Positions 31,596-43,599 of a stretch of 64,000 nt of DNA are shown piece by piece; the stretch's first letter is position 1, and each line of letters begins with the position of its first letter. Origin of the DNA: Hormiphora californensis (taxonomy: Eukaryota; Ctenophora; Tentaculata; Cydippida; Pleurobrachiidae). Location: positions 1,760,774 through 1,824,773 of the forward strand of contig CM035355.1 of the NCBI GenBank assembly GCA_020137815.1, in the 5' to 3' direction. The position numbers were made by a program, and so were the translations under genes. The notes below the pieces were generated by a model, which was not told where the DNA came from, made no database searches, and was given only the letters and a program-made list of their open reading frames with translations.

Positions 31596-31601
31596 AATAA
31601 A
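31596..31601 (+). promoter_or_regulatory. Candidate polyadenylation signal AATAAA
   Basis: A canonical hexamer 285 nt after the KIF19 stop, in the 530-bp gap between the convergent ends of KIF19 and BPTF. Nothing else is recognised in that gap. Confidence 0.4.
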
Positions 31602-31840
31602 ATTAAATTTGTCAGATTCGGAGACTGCTCTTTCATTATCACAATCACGGACAAACATATATATGAACCATCTCCCTCTCAACCAATTGTATAATTAGTG
31701 ACATTAATTATAGGGGGGTTATTATTGTATAACGGTCTAAAAACTCCTTGATCAATTAATATATAGCGTTTAAAACATTTGCAACAGTCTCTCACTCGTT
31801 CAGAGCACTTCAGCCCCACTTCAGCTTGCTATACCATGTT

Positions 31841-34800
31841 CTAGCTGAGTCCGTGTCGAACTTTGAACTCGTTCAGTTTCGCCACAAAGTACCTACAGAA
31901 GAGGGAGAGTTAGAAGATTAATACCCGTTACGTTGTAGATGGAAGTGGTCAGAAATCCATTAAGTTATTTATTTATTTGTATTTGAGAACATTTTAAAAA
32001 AAGGCAGGCATAAGATGTTGCTGGGTTGTTACACCCCCCCCCCTTTGCCCAGAAACAACTACCAACCCGAGCTAATCCCAAAGTTAATCACCAACCCCAA
32101 AGTTACCCACCGTTCTAAGGTATCAGCACACCGGCCACGTTGGGAGTCCTCTGAGTAGACCTGTCGAGCATTATAGAACACCCTCAAGACATCCTTCACA
32201 AATAGTGTTAACTTGGGGTAGTGCTTCTTTTGGAACTTCTTGAAAATCGTAGACAGATCTGAGGAGGGAATGGGGAGATTAGGGTAGGTGCTAGATAAAG
32301 TGCTCGCTCTGTCTCTCTGTCCCTCTATGCCTGCCTATCTCTGTCTCTGTCTTTCTCTCTCCCTATCTCTCAACCTACCCATGGGTTCCTCTATCACGTC
32401 GGAGTCAGTATCGGTTTTGCTTGGTTCCCTGAACGGCCAGGACATCTTGTGCATCTGTAACTCTCTGAGGATCTTTATCAGACCAGCAATTTGAATGTGC
32501 GTCAACTTTGGCTCCTCTCGGCCTTGTTGCTGTTTGCATCTGATAAAGTGGTTTGGTTAGTGGTTTTAGAAATATATTGGTAAGTGGTTTAAAAAGTGGT
32601 CACTGCTTGGGAAATTACATAAGGGTCTACGAGGGGGGAGTAAGAAACAGTAATATTAACCTGTCACAGATGTAAAGTTCAATTTTCTCCGCCTCCATCT
32701 CGCTGATCCCCACGCACGTTCCATGGTACCATTCCTGACAGTTATCACACCCAATATAGAAACTATATTGATTATACGGGGTCCTGCAGATGCAAAACAG
32801 ATCGCCCGCAGGTTCTGAAGATGGTCCAGGGGCAGGGGGTGTTGGTTTGGTTTCCACTGCTGGTGGTGCAGTTGTATCAGAAGTTGTAGCACCACCGGGA
32901 GCGGTAGTGGTAGTACCGGCGCCTCCTCCACTTTTCTTGCATTCCTCACACGTGTATCCGGACATGTTCCGAGCCATTGAGGGCGAGATACTGACACATT
33001 TTCCATGGAACCAGTTGTTACACATGTCGCAACCGATATAGAACCTGGGGAGGGAGGGAGAGATAGAGAGAGATAGAGTTACGAAAATATCGCATGTTAC
33101 GGTACGGAGAAAATAAAAGAGGTACCACTCCTATATTTACCAAACCCTGACAAGTAACCACATATAAAATGAGGCTATACAAGTTGACCCCCCCTCCCAC
33201 TAACCTAGTGTGATCGTATGGTCGTTTACAGATGCAATACAACAGATCCTTCTTCTTAGGTGGTGCACTCTTCCCCGTCTGATCCTTGTGATGTTGTAGT
33301 ACTCCACTAGCCCTCTGTCCCCCGCCGTCCTCCTCCCCACCAGCCAACTTCTTCACCAACTCCTGCTTCATCAACAACTTAGCCAGTACCTCGTTACCTC
33401 TGTTCTTAGCGTTAGCCAGCTTCTTCAGCTTCTGCAGTCGCTCTCGAATCGAGGTCTGGTTACTTCTGCTGCTTCCCTTCTTCCCCTCTCCGGAGTCCTC
33501 CAAACCGAGTGCCACTCTGTGTTGGTAGCGAGATAACCTCAACTCTAACAACTCCCTCTTTCGTTTAGATAATCGAACTGGGGTGATCTCCAGGCAGAGC
33601 CGCTTAGTAACAGGGATGTCAAGTGGAGCACCTCCTCGTGCCCTCTTGCCCAATAGGGTGTCTGCAGATTCAGAGGAACTAGAGCGTGCACGTGTAGGGG
33701 TACGTGCCGGTGCTCTCCTTTTGTTGGCTGCTCCCCTCTTTCGAGGGAAGTTAAACTTCGTTTTCCCAGATTTGGTTCCTCTCTTTCCTGCCGAGATTCG
33801 GATCCCCTTCTTTGGTTTTGGTGATTTGAGGCTGGGTCTGGGTGATTTGTGAAGTGATGTCCTCCTCTCCTCGACATCTTTCTGCAACTTCTGAAGTTTC
33901 CTTTCGATCCTATCCTGAGCCTTCTTAATGCTCCTTTCCTTTTCTTTCTTTTTCCTAGAAGCCTCCAATTCTTTCTTCCTCTTTTCTGCCGCTTCCTCTT
34001 CTTCTTCCTTTCTAATCTGTTCAGCAATTCTCTTCTTTTCAGTATCTTCTGTTTTTATCTCTTCCCTAATTGTAGCTGCCAGGTACTGTCTTTTCTTGAA
34101 GAACGACTTCTTCAGTTGCTCCTGAAAATGGGGAGATTGTGTTAATAACACACAAAACATGGCAGTATTTATTGATAAAAGGGATGAATTTCATACCTTA
34201 CGACGACCAAGTAGAATATCAAGTTTTCCAAGGTACCGAATCTGTTCCCTCTCATCCTGTGTTCTCCCAGCAGACACCCTGTACGCTTTCTTAACTGTGC
34301 TCTTCCGTTTAGTTTTGACCTTCTCTTTATCTCTCCTGTCCTCCATTTCCACTCTGTCTATGATGTTGGATACTACCCTCTTAACCACACTAGCACTGGG
34401 AGAATGTAAGGGTTAGTGATAGAATAGTTAATGAAGAGAGTGAGATACTGAGGCATTATTATAATAGGGAGTGACCTCGACCAAAACGCGGAGTTTTTAC
34501 GTCAGCCGACCCGAAACCGGATTAAATTTTGCCACCCGCTGGTCTCAGGGCCTCCAAATATGTCAAAATATGTCTGAATTGTCATTTGGGGTCATTTAGA
34601 CCTTTTAATTACATGTAATTACCCTTTAATTACATGTAATTACATTTTAATTACATGTAATTACTTCCAATTACATTCCAATTACTTCAGTACCTCGAGA
34701 GCTTTCGAACGCACCCTAGAACACCTTTCTACTCCTTCTAATTGCCGAGTTCTGTATACCCCTTATTTTGACTGTTTTTCGCGTCCTACCCCTTATGGGT

Positions 34801-37800
34801 TTGGGCACACCCATCGCCACACCCCCTATACGTCGCGGGACCTCGAGACCTTTCCAACGAGCCATAGAACACCTCTCTACTACTTCAGGGGGCTTCAAAA
34901 CTTTCACTCTAAAAATATCTATGGTTATGGTTTATGGTTTACCTCGACCAAAACGCGGAGTTTTTACGTCAGCCGACCCGAAACCGGATTAAATTTGGTC
35001 ACCCGCTGGTCTCAGGGCCTCCAAATAAGTCAAAATATGTCTGAATTGTCATTTGGGGTCATTTAGACCTTTTAATTACATGTAATTACCCTTTAATTAC
35101 ATGTAATTACATTTTAATTACATGTAATTACTTCCAATTACATTCCAATTACTTCAGCACCTCGAGAGCTTTCGAACGCACCCTAGAACACCTTTCTACT
35201 CCTTCTAATTGCCGAGTTCTGTATACCCTTTATTTTGACTGTTTTTTCGCGTCCTACCCCTTATAGGTTTGGGTATGGCCATCGCCACACCCCCTATACG
35301 TCGCGGGACCTCGAGACCTTTCCAACGAGCCATAAAACACCTCTCTACTACTTCAGGGGGCTTCAAAACTTTCACTCTAAAAATATCTATGGTTTATGGT
35401 TATGGTTATGGTTATGGTTATGGTTTTTTTTTCATCTGGTATTAAGGGCCTGTCGGCTCGGCCCCGTTGTTTTAGTTTTAGGGGGGATGTTTTAGGGGGG
35501 ATGAGTTGAGTTTGGGTTATATTCGGGTCGGGGGGCCTTGCCAGGCCCCGAATGGTTATGGTTATGGTTTTTTTTCATCTGGTATTAAGGGCCTGTCGGC
35601 TCGGCCCCGTTGTTTTAGTTTTAGGGGGGATGTTTTAGGGGGGATGGGTTGAGTTTGGGTTATATTCGGGTCGGGGGGCCTTGCCAGGCCCCGAAATAAA
35701 CAAGATCTTACATCTCAGGATCGATTTGGGTCTTCTTTTCCTGCTCAAGGAAGGATCCTTTGAAAGCTGGAAGAAGCGGGTGGTCTGCCCTATTATCTTT
35801 CTCCTTCTTTTTCTCTTCCTATGAGAGATAATTGTGTTAATGGGTTGGTCATATTGGACTTTATCCAAGAGAGAAGTGTCCCACACAACATAACATAAAA
35901 CAGGTGTTTGTTCCCTCTTGATCACTGGGCGGGAAACATTTCATTGCGCGGTGTGCGCGCGGAAGACCCCACTGGCTCGCGACGTCTCACACTCTCAACT
36001 TGCTCCGCGCCTCACAAACACAGACACCAAGAACACACACGCCCAGTTTGTGCACACACATTGGGACTTCCTTCACAGTTCTTCATCAGTCACATTTCCA
36101 GCAGCATCAAGCAAACTATATTGACTGTATCAACTTACAATTATTTTAGCAGATTCCAAAGATTTCAGTTTGTCTTGGTTCAGCTGATAGGTGTAGAGTT
36201 CTCGAAGGGAAATCATGTCTTCTTTCACCCAAATATCATGAACACCCATCTCTAGATCAACCATGGCCTTTTGGATCTTTTCACAGTGAAGCGTCTGCAG
36301 GGTCTCATCCCTGAAATAATTGGATGATTGGAATACGTTCAATCCACTAGAGAGGTCAGAAGATATATCTAATTTACAGAATTTGTTAAAAAGAATATTA
36401 TCATTAGTAATGATAATAGTAATGATTCATTACCCCTTTAGTTCCTGTTTCATCACGACAATCTTGTATTTCCTACCCTCATCTGCCTCATCTCTGCTAT
36501 CAACTGAAGGGAACGATCTGTTAATGAATGACATTTCAGCTCTCTACTATTAAAACTCCCAAAACTTATCATCTTCCAAAAGTCTAATCCCCATACCAGT
36601 CCCCGATTAACATGTCCCAAGGCCATTATTAAAATGTACTCCCACTCACCAATAATTCTCTGAACCAGCGTTTTCTCGTCGCACCGGTATTTGTTATCAG
36701 TCAGAGTGGCTATGTTGTTGATCTCAGACCAGAGAATATGGGAGTGTAGCATCGATAGCTGGGGGATATAAATTAGTTAATTAATTAATAAATGGTTGAA
36801 AAATTTCTCCCCTAACAGGTCTGGCCAAAATGAATCGCGCACTACCAATGATATAATTCAGAATGGCAATGGGGAGAACGAATATTACCAGAGTGGCTAT
36901 ATCAGCGATATCAAGTGATCTTCTTAAATGCATTCTCCACTGGTTCTGGCAGGTTGAGACACAAAACTGTGAATCTGTATTGTAGAGGTATCCTTGTTGC
37001 TTTACACCCCCTCCTACCCGACCTAATTTCCTTTGTTTGGCCTCGGCTAGGTAGTGGGCATCTGAAGAGAGGGGATGATGGTTAATAGGGAACTGAACAC
37101 AAACTGTGAAAAAGGGCCTAGAGGGCTGTAACTACGTGTGTCTCCTAGTGTCTAACTAGTGAAACCCGAAAGTGAGGCTTACTAAGTTTTGATGTGTCTT
37201 GGTTGGCCCAGCTTGAGAACAGTTTCTGTAGTAGATCTACCGGATCACTTTCTGAAGTTTTCTCCACCATCCTTCTCTTTAGTGTAACCCGTCCTTTGAC
37301 AGCTATATCAGGTCGCTTTAGTAACCCTTGTACTACCTGAGAGAAGTCGTTAGTGACTAAGTGGAATTGCCAAAATCCACCAACAAACAGAAGAAAAAAC
37401 AGGAAAATAAAAACGCCGGGGAAGGGGGGGGTACAAAAACAGCTACTATTATAATACTAGTACAAACCTCAGGTGCAAGTGTGATATTCTGACAAGATGC
37501 CTGTGAAGGTGGTGTTCTGTTCTCCTTGTCCTGGTCTGAAGGGATAACTTGTACTGGCATCAACCTTCCTGACTGTAAACTACTGGCGGAGAGAATCACC
37601 TGGAGGGAGAGAGATGCTGGTAATGATCGACAGAGGCACCTAGCACAGAATCAAGAAGCATTGAGTTTTAATCTAGAACTCTAAGTAACTGAGTCTAGTA
37701 CTCTAGGTACACCGTACCTGCACTGCTTAATTTGGTTGGTATTTCTCACCTGTGTGGGTGGTGATCGTTTGATGATTTTGGCCCCCGGAGGTAGAGCGAA

Positions 37801-40713
37801 CATAACCTTCCCGTCAGGTCCCTCCTTCTTAACAAACCCACCAACCCCCATCGGTATAACTTTCTTCGAGCAGGCAGCAGTACATTGCAGCCTGTTGACC
37901 ACTTTTGTCAGCCGATTCCCCTTGTTTTCAACACCCTTCTGCTTGTCAGGACTCCCCTTCTCGGATTGAAAAGACCACAGGACCCCAAACTCAGTGCTCT
38001 TCTTGGCGGACCCCAGACTCTTCCTCTTAGAGGTTGAGGGGGTATCAGGGAATCTGTCGAGTGCTACAGGTGACTGGTCAGGAGTTACAAAGGGTGGATC
38101 CTCCGTCTCAGAGGTGTCCATAGGCTCCTCCACTGAGGTGTCCATTGGGGTCTCTTTACTAGGCGTTCCTTCTTTTTGAGGTGTTCCTTCCTTTTCAGGT
38201 GTCCCCTTCTTCTCCTTCTCGGGTGTTTTGTCTGTTGATTTCTGGGGTGTTTTGTCTGTTGATTTCTGGGGTGTTCCCTCGGGGGTGCTGCTAGGAACCT
38301 CTGTAGTCCAATCTGAGAAGTAGGAAGGGGTTAGTAATACTGTTTATAAACTAAAATATAGTTTATCTTGTTCGACTGTCACAAATACTGTAAAGGAAGG
38401 TTAGAAAAAGGTTTAGTTTGACAAACCCAACTAACACGACGCAGCTCTACCCAATTAGTGGGTCTCAATACCCCAAAACGTACCATTTGTAAAGATGACA
38501 TGTCTGATGTGAGACTCCAAGAAAGCTAAACAGGCCGCCAGGTGATGTGCAGATGTGGCTCTCAGAACAGCAGTCTCCCAACTGCTAACCCTCTTAGCCC
38601 AGGAGTCGTGCATAAAGTATTTGGGAATCTTGCCCGCCATGTTTAGCAGTGTGTTCCTCATTAACTTCAACTGATGAGAGATAGGAATCAGGGGATGCAG
38701 GGGAGACGGGGGGTCAGAGTGGTCAGTGGTCAGAGTGTATATTTGATTGTCGACTAAGTTTTAGAAACCAATATGAACTAACTTAGTTCAACTAAGTGGG
38801 ACCCTGGCGTTTACAAAAACTGCAGATCTACCGTCTACCTGGAATCGTTATCACCACTAGACCAACAAGAGCAATAATAACAGACCTGGGTAATTTCATT
38901 ACCAAACCTTATACCTGGTCGGGTGAAGAGGCTTTCCAGACAAGTTGTTCCCTGAGAGATTTGGTTTCCATGGCAACTTGGGTAGCTAGCTCTTCCCCAA
39001 CTTTATCACATGTCGCTTTCCCTCTGTATCTAGATAGAGGGGAGGGTGGTTTAGTATCTAACCGAATCTGTGGGGTGCTGTATAATTCTGAGGTCTGACC
39101 AAGCTGCAATGTGAACTACCATCAATTGTGATATCATCAGATTTGTGACGTCAGAACTTACTTGAGATATAGGCGGTCTGATCCAAAGGCGAACTTCTCC
39201 TCTGAAGCGTGTCTGAAGGTTGTGAGAAGGGATGCCATGGGCATTGCCTCAACATCCTTCCTAAGGACTGTGATTCCACTGTGGTCCCCATACGTGATAC
39301 CTAGAGATAGGGAGGGTGGGTTAATACCCCGTTAATACTAGATTAAGATGATCATGATGTCCCGTGATAGTGTTTCAAACAGACTAAACGATGATCTTAG
39401 TTTCCTAAAATATTGGAAACCTGCCAAGACGTTGTCCACCTACTACAACTATACAGCATCACAGGAACCAATGTGATTGAGAATACACATTAAATCAGCA
39501 ACTGTACTGCAGAGTGCAGTGATCAATGATCATGAACAACTACAGCTGCTGCAGTACCTGAGTATTTGGTAGGTGATTGGAGTGTTTTAGCTTGGGTAGT
39601 TCGGTAGGCCCACACTAGGTTTATAAGCGTCTCATTCATCCCTTCTGCTAACTCAAAATATCGTTCCTTTAGTGCAGCATGAACCTGATAGAGTTGAGAT
39701 GTGAGTTTGTGAGACAGCACGATTTAATTGTCAAGTTACCCTCCACAACTCTGTGTTGTTGTTTTGCCTCCCTCAATCCCTCTCTCTCTCTCCCTCACTC
39801 TCTCTCCCTCACTCTCACTCACCCTCACCCTCACCCTCACTCTCACTCCCTGCCTGGTTGCTGTTGTATTCCCTATTACCTTCATGTCTAGTTCAATATT
39901 AGTGTTCAGGCTACTCAGCAGATCATCTAGTTTGTCCTTGCTGCTCAGGTACAGACTTCCATCTACTGCGGTGTGAATTAGTAGCCGCTTCTCACAGAAC
40001 CAATAACTCGCTCCCTCACTATCCACACCTATCGACTGGAGGTCGTACAGCGTGGGGGAGGATTTCTGGAATGCTAGACAAGAGAGAAATAAATAATTAG
40101 AATTTCTATAAAGGAGTACAGTACTAGTAATAAAGTAATAGTAACAAAACCTTGAACCTACCATGAACGCCTCGTGTTAAATGCAGTAGAATGTCTATCC
40201 GTGTAGCGACATCGAATGTGTAATAATCTCCAAGAAGGGAGTTCTGATTTTCTGACTGAAGTAGTAGGCGGAGTGCAGCGGGCCAAGTTAAATCGTCTAA
40301 CTTTTCAAGGGTCAATAATTCGTATCTACTGAAGCTACCACTCTTGATTTTCTGAAGAAGGAAGGGAACAGAGATGAGATAGGGAGAAAGGAAAAGGGAG
40401 AAGATAGAAATAAACATTTTAAATATTCTAAACAACACACAACTGCAAAGCACTGCAAAAGTCACGTGACATTTACCTCTGATAAAATAGCATCAAGGAG
40501 GGTCAAATGAATATCATTCAGGATCCCACAATTCTCTTTGTGACTTAGGGCGCAGCAAAAATCTTCAAATGAAAATCCGGCAAGTTTGTAGTAATTCGTT
40601 AGAACGTTGTAAATTGATATCGCTGGCAAGACTGTCGTATTTTCAATGGGTAAATCTGTCGAACTGGCCGGAAGCCGAGTGGCTTTCTCTTCCCCTGGCA
40701 GCAACACTTCCAT
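31841..40713 (-). CDS. BPTF: NURF chromatin remodeler subunit BPTF / NURF301, compact form
   Basis: Large histone-reading subunit of the ISWI-containing NURF complex. Exons: 40477-40713, 40162-40351, 39880-40073, 39558-39684, 39162-39300, 38915-39077, 38484-38670, 37750-38312, 37468-37599, 37183-37336, 36889-37061, 36650-36758, 36434-36503, 36139-36310, 35712-35818, 34197-34395, 33205-34121, 32661-33044, 32379-32539, 32111-32258, 31841-31892; 4578 nt, 1525 residues, all in phase. Domains: DDT (SIYNVLTNYYKLAGFSFEDFCCAL, residues ~30-90), WHIM segment with LYDLQSIGVDSEGASYWF (~150), a charged coiled-coil and basic region (~1000-1260), PHD (LLYCICKRPYDHTR-FYIGCD, ~1265-1315), second PHD (LFCICRTPYNQYSFYIGCD, ~1350-1405), and bromodomain (~1410-1515). 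It is about half the human length; no N-terminal PHD or Gln-rich region is seen. The bromodomain lacks its key Asn (see findings). Confidence 0.93.
34473..35396. repeat. Two tandem ~465-bp repeats in a BPTF intron
   Basis: 34473-34940 and 34941-35396 are nearly identical. Each starts ACCTCGACCAAAACGCGGAG, includes a triple TTTAATTACATGTAATTAC array and ends in AAAATATCTATGGTT. The intron they occupy (34396-35711) is otherwise filled by the repeats that follow. Confidence 0.85.
35391..35427. repeat. (GGTTAT)n hexamer array
   Basis: Six or so GGTTAT units separate the 465-bp repeats from the next repeat pair; shorter versions occur at 34918-34940 and 35552-35567. Not the animal telomere hexamer (TTAGGG). 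Confidence 0.8.
35427..35695. repeat. Two tandem ~135-bp repeats in a BPTF intron
   Basis: Each unit begins with a T run and CATCTGGTATTAAGGGCCTG and ends GGGGGCCTTGCCAGGCCCCG. The copies at 35427-35551 and 35566-35695 are near identical and are separated by GGTTAT units. Confidence 0.85.
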
Positions 40714-41096
40714 TCTACATTACTCTAAAACTGATTTTGGGTTTTTAAAAGAGATTTCAAAAACTTTCGATTGCGACGAATAAGCACGCTACGCAACTCA
40801 AACTGCAAACACACAAAACGGCCATATTGGATTTGCACTCGCGCTTTGTCTTCAGAATGTCCGTATTGCTTGCGGAGGAACATCGCGCGCGTTTCAATAA
40901 TATTTGCGCGTTACAAAGCCGCGCACGCGCTCATAAAAACTTCAAATTTCCAGAAATTCAGATTTTTGAATTTCCACAGAGTTCATTTTTTGCCGATTTG
41001 ATCTTTTTCATTTTTCAGTTCTTTCAGCACTATTTATCGCCCTCCTGGAACTCCCGTTTGTGCTAGTCTATCAATAAATCCATCCCACGTTTAGCG
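40714..41096. promoter_or_regulatory. Shared head-to-head promoter of BPTF and the IQCK-like gene
   Basis: Only 383 bp separate the two divergent start codons. The interval is rich in GCGC steps around 40886-40930. No TATA element at a convincing distance. Promoter function is inferred from position. Confidence 0.45.
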
Positions 41097-42569
41097 ATGG
41101 CGTCGTCGGGGCACTTTCTGCAATCCCTTCTCGACCAATCGCAAAATGAGTAAGCACTGGCTTAGTAAAATTCGATGAATTTGATTGAACAAATTACTTT
41201 AAACTATGTTTTTCAGATCCCCTGTGTATTCTGGATATGGGGAAGCAGAGGAAGACAGTTATTCTCAGACACCAATCGCACAAAGTAAGACATTTCAGTA
41301 AAACTCGTCTGCAACAGCCAACAAAAACATCTTATGTTCATGACAGCAGCTAATAAGATTAATATTTGCAGTGAAACCAATTCATATTTTGAAGAAAGAG
41401 CTCCTGCCTACTGTGATGCCCTGTGTCAATGAACTTCTTAAGATTGTAAAAGCTGATAAAGAATATGAGGTACAGATATATAATCTTACATTCTTCGAAA
41501 GTCTTCATCTGCGTAAAGTCGGATTTTTTGAAACTGTCACCCCCCTGAAATAACAAAATTTGTCATATCTCCGGTTCCTGATAAGATAGCGACTTGAAAT
41601 TTATAGGTTCGGAAGAACTTAGCAAGATCTTCGTAACCTCCAAATTTCAAGTCTCTATCTCATCAGGAACCGGACTTATGGTCATTTAAAGAAATTTGAA
41701 AACTCTAAAAAACGACAGTTATTTAAAATCAGAGTATATCCAATGTTATTTTATAATCTCACTTTCTTCCAGCGTGAAAAATTAAATTGTATTAACTGGA
41801 TGGTAGAATTCTTGTACAAAAACAATCCTCGATACAAAACTGACAGGGAGAATATGGAACTTTTGGATATCCCCTTCGTTCAGAAGATACTTGCTAAAAG
41901 GTGCGTAACATCTTGGTAGCATTGATACCTCTCTGATTCGCCGCACTAGGTGTCAATGTCATCAACGTAATATCCACTTGCCTAAAAAGCTACTGACTAG
42001 CTGCTCATCTCATATATAATCCTCCTACAACAGGCCACAGGCTCCCCTACCGCTTCACCTGAGATTGACGAAGAGTGAAGCAGCCACCCTGATTCAGGCT
42101 GGTGTGAGAGGTTACATGGCCAGACAGGCCGATAATGTTCAGGGATTCAGAGAGAAGATCAAACGAAAGGTATGAACCGATTTGTTTAATCCTTGAAATT
42201 AGTACATCTCACAGTTTAGAGTTTTGATAAAAAATCGACTTTTTTGGTTTGATAGTTGATACTCATTTCAGCAAGCGGCAGCTACAGTGATCCAGAGTGG
42301 ATGGAGGGGTCACAAAGTCCGTCAAAGGATCGCAGATGAGGATTTGAATCAACGTGACACGTGCAACGTATATCGAATGGTGCGTGTTTAAATAGTTCAC
42401 AATGACATTTCAATCTGAATCTCTCCTTCACACTCTAGCTCTGTCGCCAAGAATATATCACCACCTTCGATTATAGTTCAGTAATGAGACCTGACCAAGA
42501 ATTCACTTCCACCCACTGTTTCAGAAGAGTTCAGTGGTAGATGAGGAGGAGGCAGAGCCAGCACCTTGA
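41097..42569 (+). CDS. IQCK: IQ motif protein, IQCK-like
   Basis: Seven exons: 41097-41149, 41217-41284, 41372-41469, 41773-41900, 42034-42169, 42272-42379, 42525-42569; 636 nt, 211 residues. The order of features follows IQ domain-containing protein K: a helical block (PIHILKKELLPTVMPCVNEL), the CINWMVEFLYKNNPRYK segment matching the family's ACDFLTEWLYNQNP, IPFVQKILAKRPQAPLP, then IQ motifs that bind calmodulin (AATLIQAGVRGYMARQ and AATVIQSGWRGHKVRQR). The human relative has one clear IQ; two are present here. IQCK is reported in cilia and axonemes, which fits the KIF19/CAPSL gene set but is not shown by this sequence. It shares its upstream region with BPTF. AATAAA at 42903-42908 is a plausible 3' end. 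Confidence 0.82.
41571..41673. mobile_element. Short inverted-repeat element in an IQCK-like intron
   Basis: The arms of about 38 bp begin CCGGTTCCTGATAAGATAG and return as its imperfect inverse ending CAGGAACCGG, with a ~25-bp loop. Non-coding, consistent with a MITE remnant. Confidence 0.6.
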
Positions 42570-42902
42570 ATATCACCACCCTGTACTGGTCAGATTTCAC
42601 CGTGATAGAATGGGATCAGAGACTGCAGTGAGATCTTATTATTATGTGTTGGTTGAGTTGTAAACCTTCTCACTTGTTCTCTTTTACCAAAACCATCTTG
42701 TTTATATTTTATTTGAAAGAATAAGATGTAAAGGGTATTCGTTCTAGAGTTGTATGTTGTTGTTTCCACTGTTCACACCAGTTGTGCGGGAAGGTTCTAG
42801 AGTTGGATTATAATTGTTCAAACATGAAATTGAACTTATCCTCAACACTGGCTGTGGAATTAGGGTATATATATAACATAGTATGTAGGGACTCAAACCA
42901 GG

Positions 42903-42908
42903 AATAAA
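42903..42908 (+). promoter_or_regulatory. Candidate polyadenylation signal AATAAA
   Basis: The hexamer lies 334 nt after the IQCK-like stop. The interval 42570-43045 holds no reading frame of note. Confidence 0.4.
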
Positions 42909-43051
42909 ACACTTGAGATGCACCGGGTGATCATCCCATACTCAACCACAGTCATGGTACTCCTGACCAACTGGAGCATTTATATTGGGAAATTTTCCGA
43001 AGCTGCCGATGTTTAAGTGATTATCGTACACGTGTGCACCCAGCTAAAGCG

Positions 43052-43300
<249 letters not shown>

Positions 43301-43599
43301 GGCGTCGGACGAGAACGATGATGTTTCGCACAATATTGACTTGAAGTTTTAGTTACAGTGTCTTGATTCTCAACTCATCTACATTGTACATTGGTTGACC
43401 CAGAACCCGCTCAAGGCTAGCTTGATATTTCTCCTTTTCGTCGAAAAATCTTGAGATTTATTATATTTTCGGAGCACTTATAATTAAAATAGTTCTCAAA
43501 TATCCCACGAGTTAAAAGGTGAGCGGTTGATTCCTGTAACACTCACTGGCTACTGCACGAATTAGAAAACCACATTCCCTTACATTTTTATAGGTAGAA

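Noticed and set aside
34918-35567. GGTTAT arrays as interstitial telomere repeats
   Set aside because: The animal telomere unit is TTAGGG; GGTTAT is not a permutation of it.
39103-39162. A frameshift between BPTF exons near 39100
   Set aside because: The first acceptor I chose broke the frame, but the acceptor at 39078 (TTATACAG) restores phase and the whole gene then closes at 1525 codons.
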